Shown piece after piece: positions 43,146-52,827 of a DNA stretch of 64,000 nucleotides. The notes under the pieces were generated by a model that was not told where the DNA came from, searched no databases, and saw only the letters and a program-made list of their open reading frames with translations. Location of the stretch: NCBI RefSeq assembly GCF_049847105.1, contig NZ_JBNCNS010000005.1:62001-126000 (forward strand), read 5' to 3'. The stretch comes from Gordonia sp049847105. Lineage in GTDB: Bacteria > Actinomycetota > Actinomycetes > Mycobacteriales > Mycobacteriaceae. The number at the start of each line of letters is the position of its first letter. Within the stretch, counting starts at the first letter, position 1. A program made the position numbers and the translations under genes.

Positions 43146-44582
43146 TCAGTGGTCCGTCAGTGCGCGATCCGATCGTGCCGATGTCCGCTCCTCGTCGTCG
43201 CCCGAGCGACGGTCCACCGGTTCGTCGTCGACCATGTCGGACTCGTTGAACGGTGCACCTCCGCTGAGGACGGTGTCGACCCTGGCCTTGTCGACGGTCC
43301 CCGTCCACGAGCCGACCAGCAGCGTCGCGACCGCGTTGCCGGAGAAGTTGGTCACCGCGCGGGCCTCGGACATGAACCGGTCGATCCCGACGATGAGTCC
43401 CACGCCGTCGAGCATCTCGGGTCGATGGGCCTGCAAACCGCCGGCCAGTGTGGCCAACCCTGCACCGCTGACGCCGGCCGCGCCCTTCGACGCGATGATC
43501 ATGAAGGCCAGCAGACCGATCTGTTCGCCGATCGACAGCGGGTCACCCATGGCATCGGCGATGAAGATCGAGGCCATCGTGAGATAGATGGCCGTGCCGT
43601 CGAGATTGAACGAATATCCGGTGGGTACCACCACACCCACGGTGGCCTTCTCCACGCCAAGGTGCTCCATCTTCGCGATCAGGCGCGGGAGGGCGGACTC
43701 CGACGACGAAGTGGCGAAGATCAACAGGTACTCACGGGCCAGGTAGCGGACCAGTCGGAAGATGGACACGCTCGCGACGGTCCGCAGCAGGACGCCGAGG
43801 ACACCGAACACGAACAGCACGCAGGTGATGTAGAACGCCAGCATCAGGATCAGCAGTTGCTGGACCGCGGCCCACCCCGTCTGGCCGACGACGTTGGCGA
43901 TCGCACCGAACGCGCCGATCGGTGCCACCCACAGGATCATCGACAAGACCTTGAAGACGAGCTTCTGGAAGTACGACACCGCGGTCAGGATCGGCTCGCC
44001 GGTGCGGCCCATGGCCTGGATGGCGAATCCCACGAGCAGAGCGACGAACAGCGCCTGCAACACATTGCCCTCGGTCAGCGCGGACACCATCGAGGTGGGG
44101 ATGATGCCCTCGACGAAGTCGAGGGTTCCACCGGATTCGTGTGCCTCCGTTGCCAGTTCGGCGCCCTTACCCGCGGTCGTCGTGATGTTGAGACCCTCGC
44201 CGGGCTTGATCAGGTTGCCGACGACGAGGCCGATCGCCAGCGCGACGGTCGACATCACCAGGAAATACCCGAATGCCAGTCCGCCGACCTTGCCGACGGT
44301 CGCTGCCTTCCGCACCGACCCGATGCCGAGGACGATGGTGCAGAAGATCACCGGCGCGATCATCATCTTGATCAGGCTCACGAACATGGTGCCCAAGAAC
44401 GCGAGGTCCTTGCCGGCCTGCGGTGCGACGAGCCCGACGACGACGCCGGCCACGACCGCGACGATCACGGCGATGTAGAGCCAATGCGTGCGATCGCGCT
44501 TCTTGAGCGCCGGCCGGTCAGTGGTGGACACCGGGGGAGCGGGCTCGTCGCCCGGCTCGTTAGGTCGTGAACGCAGATTCAT
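43146..44582 (-). CDS. dctA: Dicarboxylate/amino acid:cation symporter (DAACS/SDF family)
   Basis: Inner-membrane symporter of 478 aa for C4-dicarboxylates (or glutamate). It has eight helices with the two hairpin loops. Landmarks are FVSLIKMMIAPVIFCTIVLG, the ASSSE-type loop read here as ATSSSESALPRLI, and NLDGTAIYLTMASIF. The N-terminal cytoplasmic leader (residues 1-30) and acidic tail are family-variable. It is divergent from a DcuS/CitA-type two-component system across 143 bp, the classic arrangement for dicarboxylate-induced uptake, hence the symbol. Confidence 0.9.
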   Translation of the reverse strand: MNLRSRPNEPGDEPAPPVSTTDRPALKKRDRTHWLYIAVIVAVVAGVVVGLVAPQAGKDLAFLGTMFVSLIKMMIAPVIFCTIVLGIGSVRKAATVGKVGGLAFGYFLVMSTVALAIGLVVGNLIKPGEGLNITTTAGKGAELATEAHESGGTLDFVEGIIPTSMVSALTEGNVLQALFVALLVGFAIQAMGRTGEPILTAVSYFQKLVFKVLSMILWVAPIGAFGAIANVVGQTGWAAVQQLLILMLAFYITCVLFVFGVLGVLLRTVASVSIFRLVRYLAREYLLIFATSSSESALPRLIAKMEHLGVEKATVGVVVPTGYSFNLDGTAIYLTMASIFIADAMGDPLSIGEQIGLLAFMIIASKGAAGVSGAGLATLAGGLQAHRPEMLDGVGLIVGIDRFMSEARAVTNFSGNAVATLLVGSWTGTVDKARVDTVLSGGAPFNESDMVDDEPVDRRSGDDEERTSARSDRALTDH

Positions 44583-44653
44583 CGGATTCCTCTCGTCGTC
44601 GCCGCGTCATGGACCGCGCGGTCACCGTCCGTGTATGGATTGTGGGATGAATG

Positions 44654-44699
44654 CGTGACACGGGTCACGATTGAGTTCGTTTCGTTCACCGGACGAAAC
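44654..44699. promoter_or_regulatory. Two dyads in the dctA/dcuS intergenic region, one CRP/GlxR-like
   Basis: CGTGACACGGGTCACG at 44654-44669 fits the actinobacterial CRP/GlxR pattern (GTGA-N6-TCAC). GTTTCG-N9-CGAAAC at 44679-44699 is a second dyad close to the dcuS start and could be the response-regulator site. Both are inferred from symmetry and context. Confidence 0.5.
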
Positions 44700-44725
44700 C
44701 GACGAATCCCGGGCGGAGGTGGCCG

Positions 44726-46333
44726 ATGTATCGAGCAATTCCCCGGACTCTCGCTGGTCAGGCGGTTGCCTGGCTGCTGATGCTGGTCGCCGTCATCGTC
44801 GTCGCCGGTAGCGTGCTCGCGGCGGTCGATGCCCGCGTCGATGGTGATCGCGCCGCCCGGGACGAGGTGACGGCGATCGCGGTCAGTCTCGCCGACTCAC
44901 CGTCGACGTCGCGCGCACTGATGTCGCCTGACCCCGCAGCGACGCTGCAACCGGTGACCGAACAGGTGCGGAAGGCGACGGACATCGCCTTCATCACGAT
45001 CATGGGGACAGACCGCACCCGCTACACGCACACCAATCCCGTGCTCATCGGACAGAAGTACATCGGCTCCACGACCGAGGCGCTCCGGGGCGAGGTCCAC
45101 ACCGAGACCTACACCGGCACGCTCGGACCGTCGGTCCGGACGGTCGCGCCGGTTCGTGCCCCCGACGGGCGGATCGTCGGGCTGGTCGCAGCGGGGATCA
45201 CCCAGCAGTCGCTCACCGCGGCGTGGCTTGCGCAACTGCCGCTGATCGCCGCGATCGCGCTCGCGGCGCTCGTGACGGCCGGGTTGGGTCTCTGGCTGAT
45301 CCGTCGCAGACTCCTCCGGCAGACCGGTGGGCTGGCACCGTCCGAACTCCGGCTCATGTACGAGCACCACGACGCGGTGCTCCATGCCGTTCGGGAAGGG
45401 CTGGTGGTGACCGAGCACGGCCACCCCGCACTCGTCAACGACGAGGCTCGGCGGCTGCTGGGCGGCGGGCACAACGGCGAGGTCGACCTGCCGGCATTCC
45501 TCGTCACGGGCGACGAACCGTTGGTCGATGTGCTCTACGCCGAACGGGGCCGGACACTGATGGTCAGCCGGTCGCCGGTGCCGACCGACGCCACCTCCGC
45601 GGTCGTCACGATCCGGGACCGCACCGAATTGGCCGAGGCCATGGGCGAACTCGACTCGATGACCAGGTTCGCCGAGGCACTGCGGTCGCAGCTGCACGAA
45701 TCCGCGAATCGCTTGCACACTGTGGTTGCGATGATCGAGACGGGCCGCAGCGAGGAGGCCGCGCTGATGGCGACGACCGAGATGCAGTTGTCGCAACAAT
45801 TGATCGATCGGATGACCGAAGCGGTCGCGGAGCCGGCATTGGCTGCTCTGCTGCTGGGGAAGTCGGCAGAGGCCGCCGAGCGCGGTATCTCGTTGACGCT
45901 CACGGAGGATTCGCAGTTCGGTGACGATGCGACGGAACTGCTGACCGTCGGTGAGATGATCACCGTCGTGGGCAACCTCATCGACAACGCGATCGACGCG
46001 TGTGATCCCGCCGACCCCTGGGTGGAGGTGACGATCGTCGGGGACCCCGAGCATCTCGAGGTCGTCGTCGCCGACAGCGGACCCGGGATGGATCCCGGCG
46101 AGTTCGATCGTGCACAGACCCGCGGGTACTCGACCAAGGCGGGTGGCGATGCCCTCGGACGCGGGTTGGGACTGGCGCTCGTCGCCCAGGTGGTCGATCG
46201 GCATCGCGGAATCCTGCGCGCGGCGAACACCTATGCGTCGGTCGTGACGGTGATGTTGTCCGCACCCGAACGCAACGCTCGTGTCGATGTCGACGAGGTG
46301 CGCGCCGGTATCGAGGGGGACGTCGCCCGATGA
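44726..46333 (+). CDS. DcuS/CitA-type sensor histidine kinase
   Basis: Membrane sensor of 535 aa. It has a TM helix (residues ~9-30), an extracytoplasmic PASp/Cache sensor (~35-170, with RTYTHTNPVLIGQKY and a DGRIVG beta-strand), a second TM (~175-195), a cytoplasmic PAS, a dimerisation helix with His324 in LRSQLHESANRLH, and an HATPase_c (NLIDNAIDAC, DSGPGM, GRGLGLALV). The Cys-free binding pocket class typically senses citrate, malate or fumarate. GGAGG precedes the ATG; the stop overlaps the response regulator. Confidence 0.92.
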   Translation: MYRAIPRTLAGQAVAWLLMLVAVIVVAGSVLAAVDARVDGDRAARDEVTAIAVSLADSPSTSRALMSPDPAATLQPVTEQVRKATDIAFITIMGTDRTRYTHTNPVLIGQKYIGSTTEALRGEVHTETYTGTLGPSVRTVAPVRAPDGRIVGLVAAGITQQSLTAAWLAQLPLIAAIALAALVTAGLGLWLIRRRLLRQTGGLAPSELRLMYEHHDAVLHAVREGLVVTEHGHPALVNDEARRLLGGGHNGEVDLPAFLVTGDEPLVDVLYAERGRTLMVSRSPVPTDATSAVVTIRDRTELAEAMGELDSMTRFAEALRSQLHESANRLHTVVAMIETGRSEEAALMATTEMQLSQQLIDRMTEAVAEPALAALLLGKSAEAAERGISLTLTEDSQFGDDATELLTVGEMITVVGNLIDNAIDACDPADPWVEVTIVGDPEHLEVVVADSGPGMDPGEFDRAQTRGYSTKAGGDALGRGLGLALVAQVVDRHRGILRAANTYASVVTVMLSAPERNARVDVDEVRAGIEGDVAR

Positions 46334-47025
46334 TCCGTGTACTGATCGTCGAGGACGAACCCCTCATCGCCGAGGCGCATCGCGAATATCTTTCCCGCTT
46401 GGGCGGATTCGAGATCGTGGCGTCGGTCACGACGGCGCAGCAGGCGATGCGGGTCGCGACCGGGGCCGCGGAGACTTCGGAGCCGATCGATCTGGTCCTG
46501 CTCGATCTGGGGCTGCCCGATGCGCGTGGGGTCGACCTCGCCTCTGCGCTGTCGGGCGTGCGGCCGGGCCCGGATGTCATCGCGATCACCGCGCAACGGG
46601 ACCTTGCCACCGTGCGCAGCGCGATGTCGCATGGCGTCCTGCTGTATCTCCTGAAGCCCTTCACCTTTGCCGCCTTCGGCGAGAAGATCCGGCAATACCT
46701 CAACTATCGAGGTGCCCTCACCGCCGGCAACGACGCGGTGAGTCAGCGCGACGTCGACCGTGCTCTTGCCGAACTGCGCACCTCGGATACGCGGCGGACC
46801 GCGAAGAAAGGGGCCGCCCCGGACACCGAGGACGCCGTCGGGCGTGCGGTCCGGGACAGCGACGGCGGCCGCACCGCGTCGGAGGTCGCAGCGGTGCTGG
46901 GGAGTTCGCGCGTCACCGCGTGGCGATATCTGGAACGGCTGGCCGACGACGGCACGGTCGAGCGCACCACCGAATACGGCAACACGGGTCGCCCTCAGGT
47001 CCGGTATCGCTGGCGAAGCCGATGA
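46330..47025 (+). CDS. DcuR/CitB-type response regulator
   Basis: A 231-aa regulator with an N-terminal receiver domain (IVEDEPLIAEAHREYL, phospho-acceptor Asp59 in LLDLGLPD, Lys in LLKPF) and a C-terminal winged-helix (TASEVAAVLGSSRVTAWRYL) typical of the CitB subgroup. Translationally coupled to the kinase (ATGA). The target is most likely the divergent dicarboxylate transporter gene. Confidence 0.92.
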   Translation: MIRVLIVEDEPLIAEAHREYLSRLGGFEIVASVTTAQQAMRVATGAAETSEPIDLVLLDLGLPDARGVDLASALSGVRPGPDVIAITAQRDLATVRSAMSHGVLLYLLKPFTFAAFGEKIRQYLNYRGALTAGNDAVSQRDVDRALAELRTSDTRRTAKKGAAPDTEDAVGRAVRDSDGGRTASEVAAVLGSSRVTAWRYLERLADDGTVERTTEYGNTGRPQVRYRWRSR

Positions 47026-47032
47026 GCGAGGC

Positions 47033-47061
47033 GGGGTCCGACGGCGGTGCCGCCGGACCCC
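47033..47061. terminator. Bidirectional hairpin between response regulator and pepN
   Basis: Stem GGGGTCCG/CGGACCCC with a 13-nt loop in the 42-bp gap between convergent genes. No clear T run. Confidence 0.6.
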
Positions 47062-47067
47062 GGGCAC

Positions 47068-49653
47068 TCACTGCTGTGCGTCGAACTCCCGTGCGCGCAG
47101 CGACCGCGCGACGGTGTCACGCCCCTCGGAGATCAGTCGCTTCAGCGCCGGCGGATGATCGGCGGACAGGAATTCGTCGGCGGCGGCGATCCCCTCGGCA
47201 TTGATCGCCCAGTGCGGATAGAGGCCCACGACAACCGTTTGCGCCACTTCGCTCGACCGACGAGCCCAGATGTCGGGGATCGCCTCGAAATACTTGGCCA
47301 CATACGGCTGCAGCAGGTCGCCCTGGCCCGCCCGTGCGAAGCCCTCGATCATGGTTCGGGTGTAGACATTCGAGAGCGAGTCGTCCCCGACAGCCTGAGC
47401 CCAGGCGTCGGCCTTGGCCTCGGCCAGTGGTCGAGATGCCCGTGCGGCGGCCGCCTGGCGCTGACCGGTGGCCGTGTTGTCGCGTCCAGCCTCGGCGTCG
47501 ATCACCGGCGAGCTCGCCGGGTCCGTGTCGATCGCGCCGGCCGAGGCCAGTGCGCGCACCAACTTCCAGCGCATGTCGGTGTCCACCACGAGACCGGCGA
47601 GTCCGTGTGACGTCGGATCGTCGCCGTCGAGCAGACCGCGGACGGCCGGGATCTGATCGTCGTTGAGCTTGCCGGCGAGCCAGGTGTTCACGAAGGCGAG
47701 CTGGTGATCGGAGCCGGGTTCGGAGCCTCGCGCGAGCTCGAGCAGTCGGGCGCTGAAACCCGGGCGGCCCGTCGCCGACACCCATGCTGGATCTGCATAG
47801 GCCTCGATTGCGCTGGTCGCCTGCATCAGGACTCGTTGCACCACACCGATCTCCGATTCGGAGGCGATCCCGCGCTGCACCAGCTCGGCGAACTCGCGGG
47901 CCGCCATCTCGGCCTGCCGGGTCATCTCCCACGCCGCCGACCACACGAGGGTGCGCGGCATCGGGTCGGCGATGTCGCCGATCCGGGCGGTCGCGGTGGC
48001 CAGTGACTCCGAGTCCAGCCGGACCGATGCGTAGGTGAGATCGTCGTCGTTGAGCAGCACGAGGGCGCCACGGGCCACCCCGACGAGCTCGACGACGTCG
48101 GTCCGTTCACCCTCGACGTCGAGTTCGGCGCTGTGGACGCGCTCGAGGGTCCCGGAACCGTTGTCGCCGTAGACGCCGACCTTCATGCGGTGGACGCGGG
48201 TCTCACCGGCGCCTGGTTGTGCGCCGTCCTGGACGATCGTGAACCGGGTGAACTTCCCGTCGGCGTCGAGCTCGAAGTCGGGACGCATCACGTTGATACC
48301 GGTGGTCTTGAGCCACTGGGATCCCCAGTCGGACAGGTCGCGTCCGGATGACTTCTCCAGTGCGGCGAGGAGATCGGAGAACGATGCATTGCCGAACTTG
48401 TGGGCCTCGAAGTAATCGCGCAGACCGGCCAGGAAGTCCTCGAGCCCGACATAGGCGACCAGTTGCTTGAGCACCGACGCACCCTTGGCGTAGGTGATGC
48501 CGTCGAAGTTGACCTCGACGGCGGCGATGTCGGGGATGTCGGCGGCGACCGGGTGGGTGGACGGCAACTGATCCTGCCGATACGCCCAGGATTTCTCGAC
48601 GTTCGCGAACGTGGTCCACGCGTTCTTGTACTCGGTGGCCTCCGACTGGGACAGGACGGACGCGAAAGTGGCGAAGGATTCGTTGAGCCACAGGTCATCC
48701 CACCACTGCATGGTGACGAGATCGCCGAACCACATGTGGGCCATCTCGTGCAGGACGGTCTCCGCGCGACGCTCGTAGAGGTACTTGGTGACCCGCGAAC
48801 GGAACACGTAGTCCTCGAGGAAGGTCACCGCGCCGGCGTTCTCCATCGCGCCTGCGTTGAACTCCGGCACGAAGAGCTGATCGTACTTGCCGAAGGCATA
48901 GGGGATGCCGAAGTTCTGATGGTAGAAGCCGAAGCCCTGTTTGGTCTCGGTGAACAGTCGGTCGGCGTCCATGTGTTCGGCAAGCGATGCGCGGCAATAG
49001 ATCCCGAGCGGAATTGTGCCGTGGTCGTCGGTGTAGCTGTCGGTCCACTCCGCGTAGGGGCCGGCGATCAGGGCGACGAGATACGTGCTCAGCAGCGGGG
49101 TCGCCCGGAATCGGTGGAGTCCCGGTTCGGCGGCGACGGTGTTCACCACCGCGGCGTTCGAGATCACTTTCCAGTCCTCGGGTGCGGTGACCGTCAGCGT
49201 GTAGGTGGCCTTCAGGTCCGGCTGGTCGAAACAGGCGAACATGCGCTTGGCGTCGGCCGTCTCGAACTGGGAATACAGGTAGACCGAATCGTCGGTCGGG
49301 TCGACGAAGCGGTGCAGGCCCTCACCGGTGTTGGAGTACGCACAGTCGGCGACGACGGTGAGGGTGTTCTCGGCGGCCAGCGATGGGAGTGAGATGCCCA
49401 CCGACTCGTCGAAGCCGGACACGTCGAGGTCGGTGCCGTTGAGGGTCGCCGAGGTGAGCGACGGTGCGACGAGGTCGATGAAGGTCTCGGCCCCCGGGGT
49501 GGCCGTGAACGTCACGGTGGTCACCGATCGGAAGGTGTCGACCCCCGGGCCTCCGTTGCCGTCGGTGAGGTCGAGGTCGATCGCATAATTGCCGACGTCG
49601 ATGGTCGCGGCGCGTTCGCGGGCTTGGTCGCGGGTCAGGTTGGGAGCAGTCAC
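47068..49653 (-). CDS. pepN: Aminopeptidase N (M1 metallopeptidase)
   Basis: Zinc aminopeptidase of 861 aa removing N-terminal residues from peptides. It shows the GAMENAGAVTF exopeptidase motif and zinc site HEMAHMWFGDLVTMQWWDDLWLNE-like segment (HEXXH-X18-E). The ERAP1_C helical domain makes up the last ~350 residues. GTG 49653 (VTAPNLTRDQARERA) is selected because upstream residues resemble non-coding sequence. Ortholog of Rv2467. Confidence 0.94.
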   Translation of the reverse strand: MTAPNLTRDQARERAATIDVGNYAIDLDLTDGNGGPGVDTFRSVTTVTFTATPGAETFIDLVAPSLTSATLNGTDLDVSGFDESVGISLPSLAAENTLTVVADCAYSNTGEGLHRFVDPTDDSVYLYSQFETADAKRMFACFDQPDLKATYTLTVTAPEDWKVISNAAVVNTVAAEPGLHRFRATPLLSTYLVALIAGPYAEWTDSYTDDHGTIPLGIYCRASLAEHMDADRLFTETKQGFGFYHQNFGIPYAFGKYDQLFVPEFNAGAMENAGAVTFLEDYVFRSRVTKYLYERRAETVLHEMAHMWFGDLVTMQWWDDLWLNESFATFASVLSQSEATEYKNAWTTFANVEKSWAYRQDQLPSTHPVAADIPDIAAVEVNFDGITYAKGASVLKQLVAYVGLEDFLAGLRDYFEAHKFGNASFSDLLAALEKSSGRDLSDWGSQWLKTTGINVMRPDFELDADGKFTRFTIVQDGAQPGAGETRVHRMKVGVYGDNGSGTLERVHSAELDVEGERTDVVELVGVARGALVLLNDDDLTYASVRLDSESLATATARIGDIADPMPRTLVWSAAWEMTRQAEMAAREFAELVQRGIASESEIGVVQRVLMQATSAIEAYADPAWVSATGRPGFSARLLELARGSEPGSDHQLAFVNTWLAGKLNDDQIPAVRGLLDGDDPTSHGLAGLVVDTDMRWKLVRALASAGAIDTDPASSPVIDAEAGRDNTATGQRQAAAARASRPLAEAKADAWAQAVGDDSLSNVYTRTMIEGFARAGQGDLLQPYVAKYFEAIPDIWARRSSEVAQTVVVGLYPHWAINAEGIAAADEFLSADHPPALKRLISEGRDTVARSLRAREFDAQQ

Positions 49654-49775
49654 AGTCGGGTCAGTCCGCCTCTCGAATCGTGGTCCGTGGGCCAGCTTAA
49701 CGGGAATGAGCGTCCGGGAATCTGGTTGTAGTTTGCGAAGAGGTATACCCACGACACACGCGGAAGGTCAGGTCG

Positions 49776-50408
49776 ATGGCAGCAGAGACACAGACAGGTC
49801 AGCAGGAACAGGATCGGGTGGACTTCTGGTTCGACCCTCTGTGCCCGTGGTGCTGGATCACCTCGCGGTGGATTCTGGAGGCCGAGAAGGTCCGGTCCAT
49901 CGACGTCAACTTCCACGTCATGAGCCTGGCGGTGCTGAATGAGGGCAAGGACATCCCCGAGGATTACCGGGAAGGTCTCAAGCAGGCGTGGCGTCCGGTC
50001 CGGGTGGTCGCCGCGGCGTGGGCGCAGAAGGGTGACGAGATCCTGGCGCCGCTGTACGAAGCGATGGGTACGCGGATCCACAACAAGGGCATCAAGGACT
50101 TCGACCAGGTGATCAGCGAGTCACTGGCCGAACTCGACCTGGACCCGTCGCTGGCGGACGCTGCCGTCTCGGAGGAGTTCGACGAGTGGATCCGGACGAG
50201 CCATCACGAGGGCATGGACAAGGTCGGCGACGACGTCGGAACCCCGACCATCCATGTGAACGGCGTCGCGTTCTTCGGGCCGGTGCTCTCACGTATCCCG
50301 CGCGGCGAGACCGCGGGGACCGTCTGGGACGGCGCTGTCGCGCTCGCGTCCTACCCGCACTTCTTCGAACTGAAGCGCAGTCGCGACGAGGCCCCCGAGT
50401 TCGACTGA
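49776..50408 (+). CDS. DsbA-family mycothiol-dependent oxidoreductase (Rv2466c-like)
   Basis: A 210-aa thioredoxin-fold protein with active site Cys23-Pro-Trp-Cys26 (DPLCPWCW) and an inserted helical domain, as in FrnE/2-hydroxychromene isomerase-like proteins. cis-Pro strand is VGTPTIHVNG. The M. tuberculosis counterpart is a mycothiol-dependent nitroreductase that activates thienopyrimidine prodrugs; equal function here is an inference from sequence and identical position next to pepN and rpiB. Confidence 0.92.
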   Translation: MAAETQTGQQEQDRVDFWFDPLCPWCWITSRWILEAEKVRSIDVNFHVMSLAVLNEGKDIPEDYREGLKQAWRPVRVVAAAWAQKGDEILAPLYEAMGTRIHNKGIKDFDQVISESLAELDLDPSLADAAVSEEFDEWIRTSHHEGMDKVGDDVGTPTIHVNGVAFFGPVLSRIPRGETAGTVWDGAVALASYPHFFELKRSRDEAPEFD

Positions 50409-50419
50409 TTCCCGGCCGG

Positions 50420-50444
50420 GCCGGTGCGGTGGCGCCGCACCGGC
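50420..50444. terminator. Bidirectional hairpin between DsbA-family and M48 genes
   Basis: Perfect 10-bp stem GCCGGTGCGG/CCGCACCGGC with a 5-nt loop, directly between two convergent stop codons. Confidence 0.75.
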
Positions 50445-51473
50445 TCAGAGCTTGGGCGGCATCTCCAGTCCGTTGGGGAGCGTGCCCGGTGCGACGGCCG
50501 CCGGGTGCGGAGGTGGCGGAACCGGGACGACGTTACCGCTGCCGACGCCGCGCACGATGGCCTTGGGACGGAACAACATCGCTCCGGCGCGGGTGCGGTC
50601 GCGCAGCGCCGCCGCCCGCCAGGTGAGCACGGGGTGTGAGGCCAGTGCGTTCACCGCCCAGGTGAAGAATCCGCGTTCGTGGGTCGCCCGGTCGGCGAAC
50701 TGGTCGAAATCCACCGCCGACAACATGTATTTGCCGGCCGACAGCACCCCCATCGCCCCGGGCACCCCTCGGGGTTTGGTGTAGTACCCGTAGTTGTCGG
50801 CGGTGTACTCCTGCGCCCGCGACAATGCCGCGCCGATCAGCGGGATGTTCATCCCCACCACGGTCGCCAGCTGCCGCCAATAGGAGGTGTGGCCCGCGGC
50901 GATGTGACCGACCTCGTGGCCGATGATGAACTCGAGCGCTTCCGGATCGCGCGCGCGACCACCCACCTCGAAGAGGTCCGAGTAGACCACCACGTACCGC
51001 CGGAAGCCGTGTCCGGAGGCGAAGGCGTTGATCATGCCATTGCCGAGCACCACATAGGCATCGGGCACGTACTCGAGTCCGTAGCGGGCGGCCGCCTCGA
51101 CCACGATCCGGTAGCCCTCGGGGAATTGCGTCGGCGTCATCTGCACACCGTTCACCCGGGGTTGCGCGTAGGTCACCCCACGAATCAGCAGGAGGACCAG
51201 GGGAGCGGCCAGGAGCGCGAGGAAGTACTCGCTGAACTGGCCGAGAACCACCAGCCAGACGATCACGAGGTAACCGATGAGCGTGATCGCGACGATCAGC
51301 ACGAGCATCGGGATCTCCCACGGATGCAGGCGTGGCCGCAGTGCATATTGGGCAGGCGGCAGCCAGTAGGCGCCCGGTCCGGTCTCCTCAGGCGCTGCGG
51401 TCCGGTCACGGTCGGCGTCCGCGCGCGATTCCGAGACACCGGGAACATTGGGTATCGGCGATTGTGCGTCCAC
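50445..51473 (-). CDS. M48 family membrane metallopeptidase (HtpX-like)
   Basis: A 342-aa protein with two N-terminal membrane helices (about residues 52-95) and a cytoplasmic zinc protease domain with HEVGHIAAGHTS (HEXXH) and a downstream third-ligand Glu in RAQEYTADNYGYY. Related to HtpX proteases that degrade damaged membrane proteins. The C-terminus is Pro-rich (VPVPPPPHP). GTG start; the first 45 residues are low-complexity and could be shorter. Confidence 0.88.
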   Translation of the reverse strand: MDAQSPIPNVPGVSESRADADRDRTAAPEETGPGAYWLPPAQYALRPRLHPWEIPMLVLIVAITLIGYLVIVWLVVLGQFSEYFLALLAAPLVLLLIRGVTYAQPRVNGVQMTPTQFPEGYRIVVEAAARYGLEYVPDAYVVLGNGMINAFASGHGFRRYVVVYSDLFEVGGRARDPEALEFIIGHEVGHIAAGHTSYWRQLATVVGMNIPLIGAALSRAQEYTADNYGYYTKPRGVPGAMGVLSAGKYMLSAVDFDQFADRATHERGFFTWAVNALASHPVLTWRAAALRDRTRAGAMLFRPKAIVRGVGSGNVVPVPPPPHPAAVAPGTLPNGLEMPPKL

Positions 51474-51495
51474 CCGACCAATCTATAGTGACGCC

Positions 51496-51972
51496 ATGCG
51501 TGTCTACCTCGGTGCCGACCATGCCGGATTCGAATTGAAGAACGCGATCGCCGAACATCTGGCGGCCAACGGCCACGAGGTCGTCGATTGCGGTGCGCTC
51601 ACCTACGACGCGCAGGACGACTATCCGGCGTTCTGCATCGAGGCCGCACGTCGCACCGTGGCGGATCCGGGCAGTCTGGGAATCGTCTTGGGCGGCAGTG
51701 GAAACGGCGAGCAGATCGCCGCGAACAAGGTGCCCGGTGCCCGGTGCGCCCTGGCGTGGAGCACCGAGACCGCTCAGCTGGCGCGGCAGCACAACAACGC
51801 GCAGCTCATCGGGATCGGCGGCCGGATGCACAGCACGGCGGAGGCCCTCGCGATCGTGGATGCCTTCATCGCGACGCCGTGGTCGGATGAGGCTCGTCAC
51901 CAGCGGCGGATCGACATCCTCGCCGACTACGAGCGCACCGGCGAGGCGCCGGCCCTGCCGGGCCAGAGCTGA
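51496..51972 (+). CDS. rpiB: Ribose-5-phosphate isomerase B
   Basis: Pentose phosphate enzyme interconverting ribose-5-P and ribulose-5-P. The 158-aa product has YLGADHAGFELK (Asp8/His9), the anion hole GGSGNGEQIAANK with Glu72 as base instead of the Cys found in other RpiB classes (as in M. tuberculosis), and the substrate loop STETAQLARQHNNAQ. Followed by the nei gene as in Rv2465c-Rv2464c. Confidence 0.95.
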   Translation: MRVYLGADHAGFELKNAIAEHLAANGHEVVDCGALTYDAQDDYPAFCIEAARRTVADPGSLGIVLGGSGNGEQIAANKVPGARCALAWSTETAQLARQHNNAQLIGIGGRMHSTAEALAIVDAFIATPWSDEARHQRRIDILADYERTGEAPALPGQS

Positions 51973-52001
51973 GGCGACCCGCTCCGGGTCGTGGGTGAGT
52001 C

Positions 52002-52820
52002 ATGCCCGAAGGTCACACCCTCCACCGACTGGCGCGCCGGCAACAGCGTGTGTTCGGCGGGTCACCGGTTCATGTCACCAGCCCGCAGGGCCGCTTCGTC
52101 GACGGTGCCGCCGCCGTCGACGGTCTGGTGTTCGCCAAGGCGGAGGCGTGGGGTAAGCACCTCGTCCAGCATTTTCGGCCGATCGAGGGAAGGGCGCGGG
52201 CCGGACGGCGGATGATCCACGTCCATCTCGGTCTCTACGGTGCGTTCACCGAGGCTGCGGTGCCGATGGACGATCCGGTCGGTCAGGTCCGGATGCGGAT
52301 CGAGGGTCCCGAGGTGGGGACGGATCTGCGCGGACCGACGGCGTGCGAACTGTTCACCCCGGCCGATCTGGATGCCCTGATCGCCCGGCTGGGCCCCGAT
52401 CCGCTGCGGACCGACGCCGACCCGACACGTGCGTGGGACGCCATCGGCCGGTCGCGCCGATCGATCGGTGCGATGTTGATGGACCAGCGTGTGATCGCGG
52501 GCGTGGGGAACGTCTATCGGGCGGAGGTCTTGTTCCGCGCGGGCATCGACCCGTATCGCGAGAGTCGCCGGATCGATGCCGACGAGTTCGACGGACTGTG
52601 GGCAGATCTCGTGGCCCTGATGCGGATCGGGGTTCGCCGCGGACGTATGCACGTGGTTCGGCCCGAGAATGACCACGGGGCGCCGTCGTATGCGGCCGAT
52701 CGCCCGCGCACATATGTGTATCGCCGTGCCGGGGAGCCGTGTCGCATCTGTGGGACCACGGTGCGTGTCGCCGAACTCGACGGTCGAAATCTGTACTGGT
52801 GTCCCGTCTGTCAGCGGTGA
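52002..52820 (+). CDS. nei: Fpg/Nei family DNA glycosylase (endonuclease VIII)
   Basis: Base-excision repair glycosylase/AP lyase of 272 aa. Mature N-terminal Pro2-Glu3 (MPEGHTLHRLA) is the catalytic pair of the Nei branch. The H2TH region is QRVIAGVGNVYRAEVLF, and the C-terminal zinc finger CRICGTTVRVAELDGRNLYW...CPVC completes the family signature. Starts 29 nt after rpiB. Ortholog of Rv2464c (nei1). Confidence 0.93.
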   Translation: MPEGHTLHRLARRQQRVFGGSPVHVTSPQGRFVDGAAAVDGLVFAKAEAWGKHLVQHFRPIEGRARAGRRMIHVHLGLYGAFTEAAVPMDDPVGQVRMRIEGPEVGTDLRGPTACELFTPADLDALIARLGPDPLRTDADPTRAWDAIGRSRRSIGAMLMDQRVIAGVGNVYRAEVLFRAGIDPYRESRRIDADEFDGLWADLVALMRIGVRRGRMHVVRPENDHGAPSYAADRPRTYVYRRAGEPCRICGTTVRVAELDGRNLYWCPVCQR

Positions 52821-52827
52821 GGGTCGG

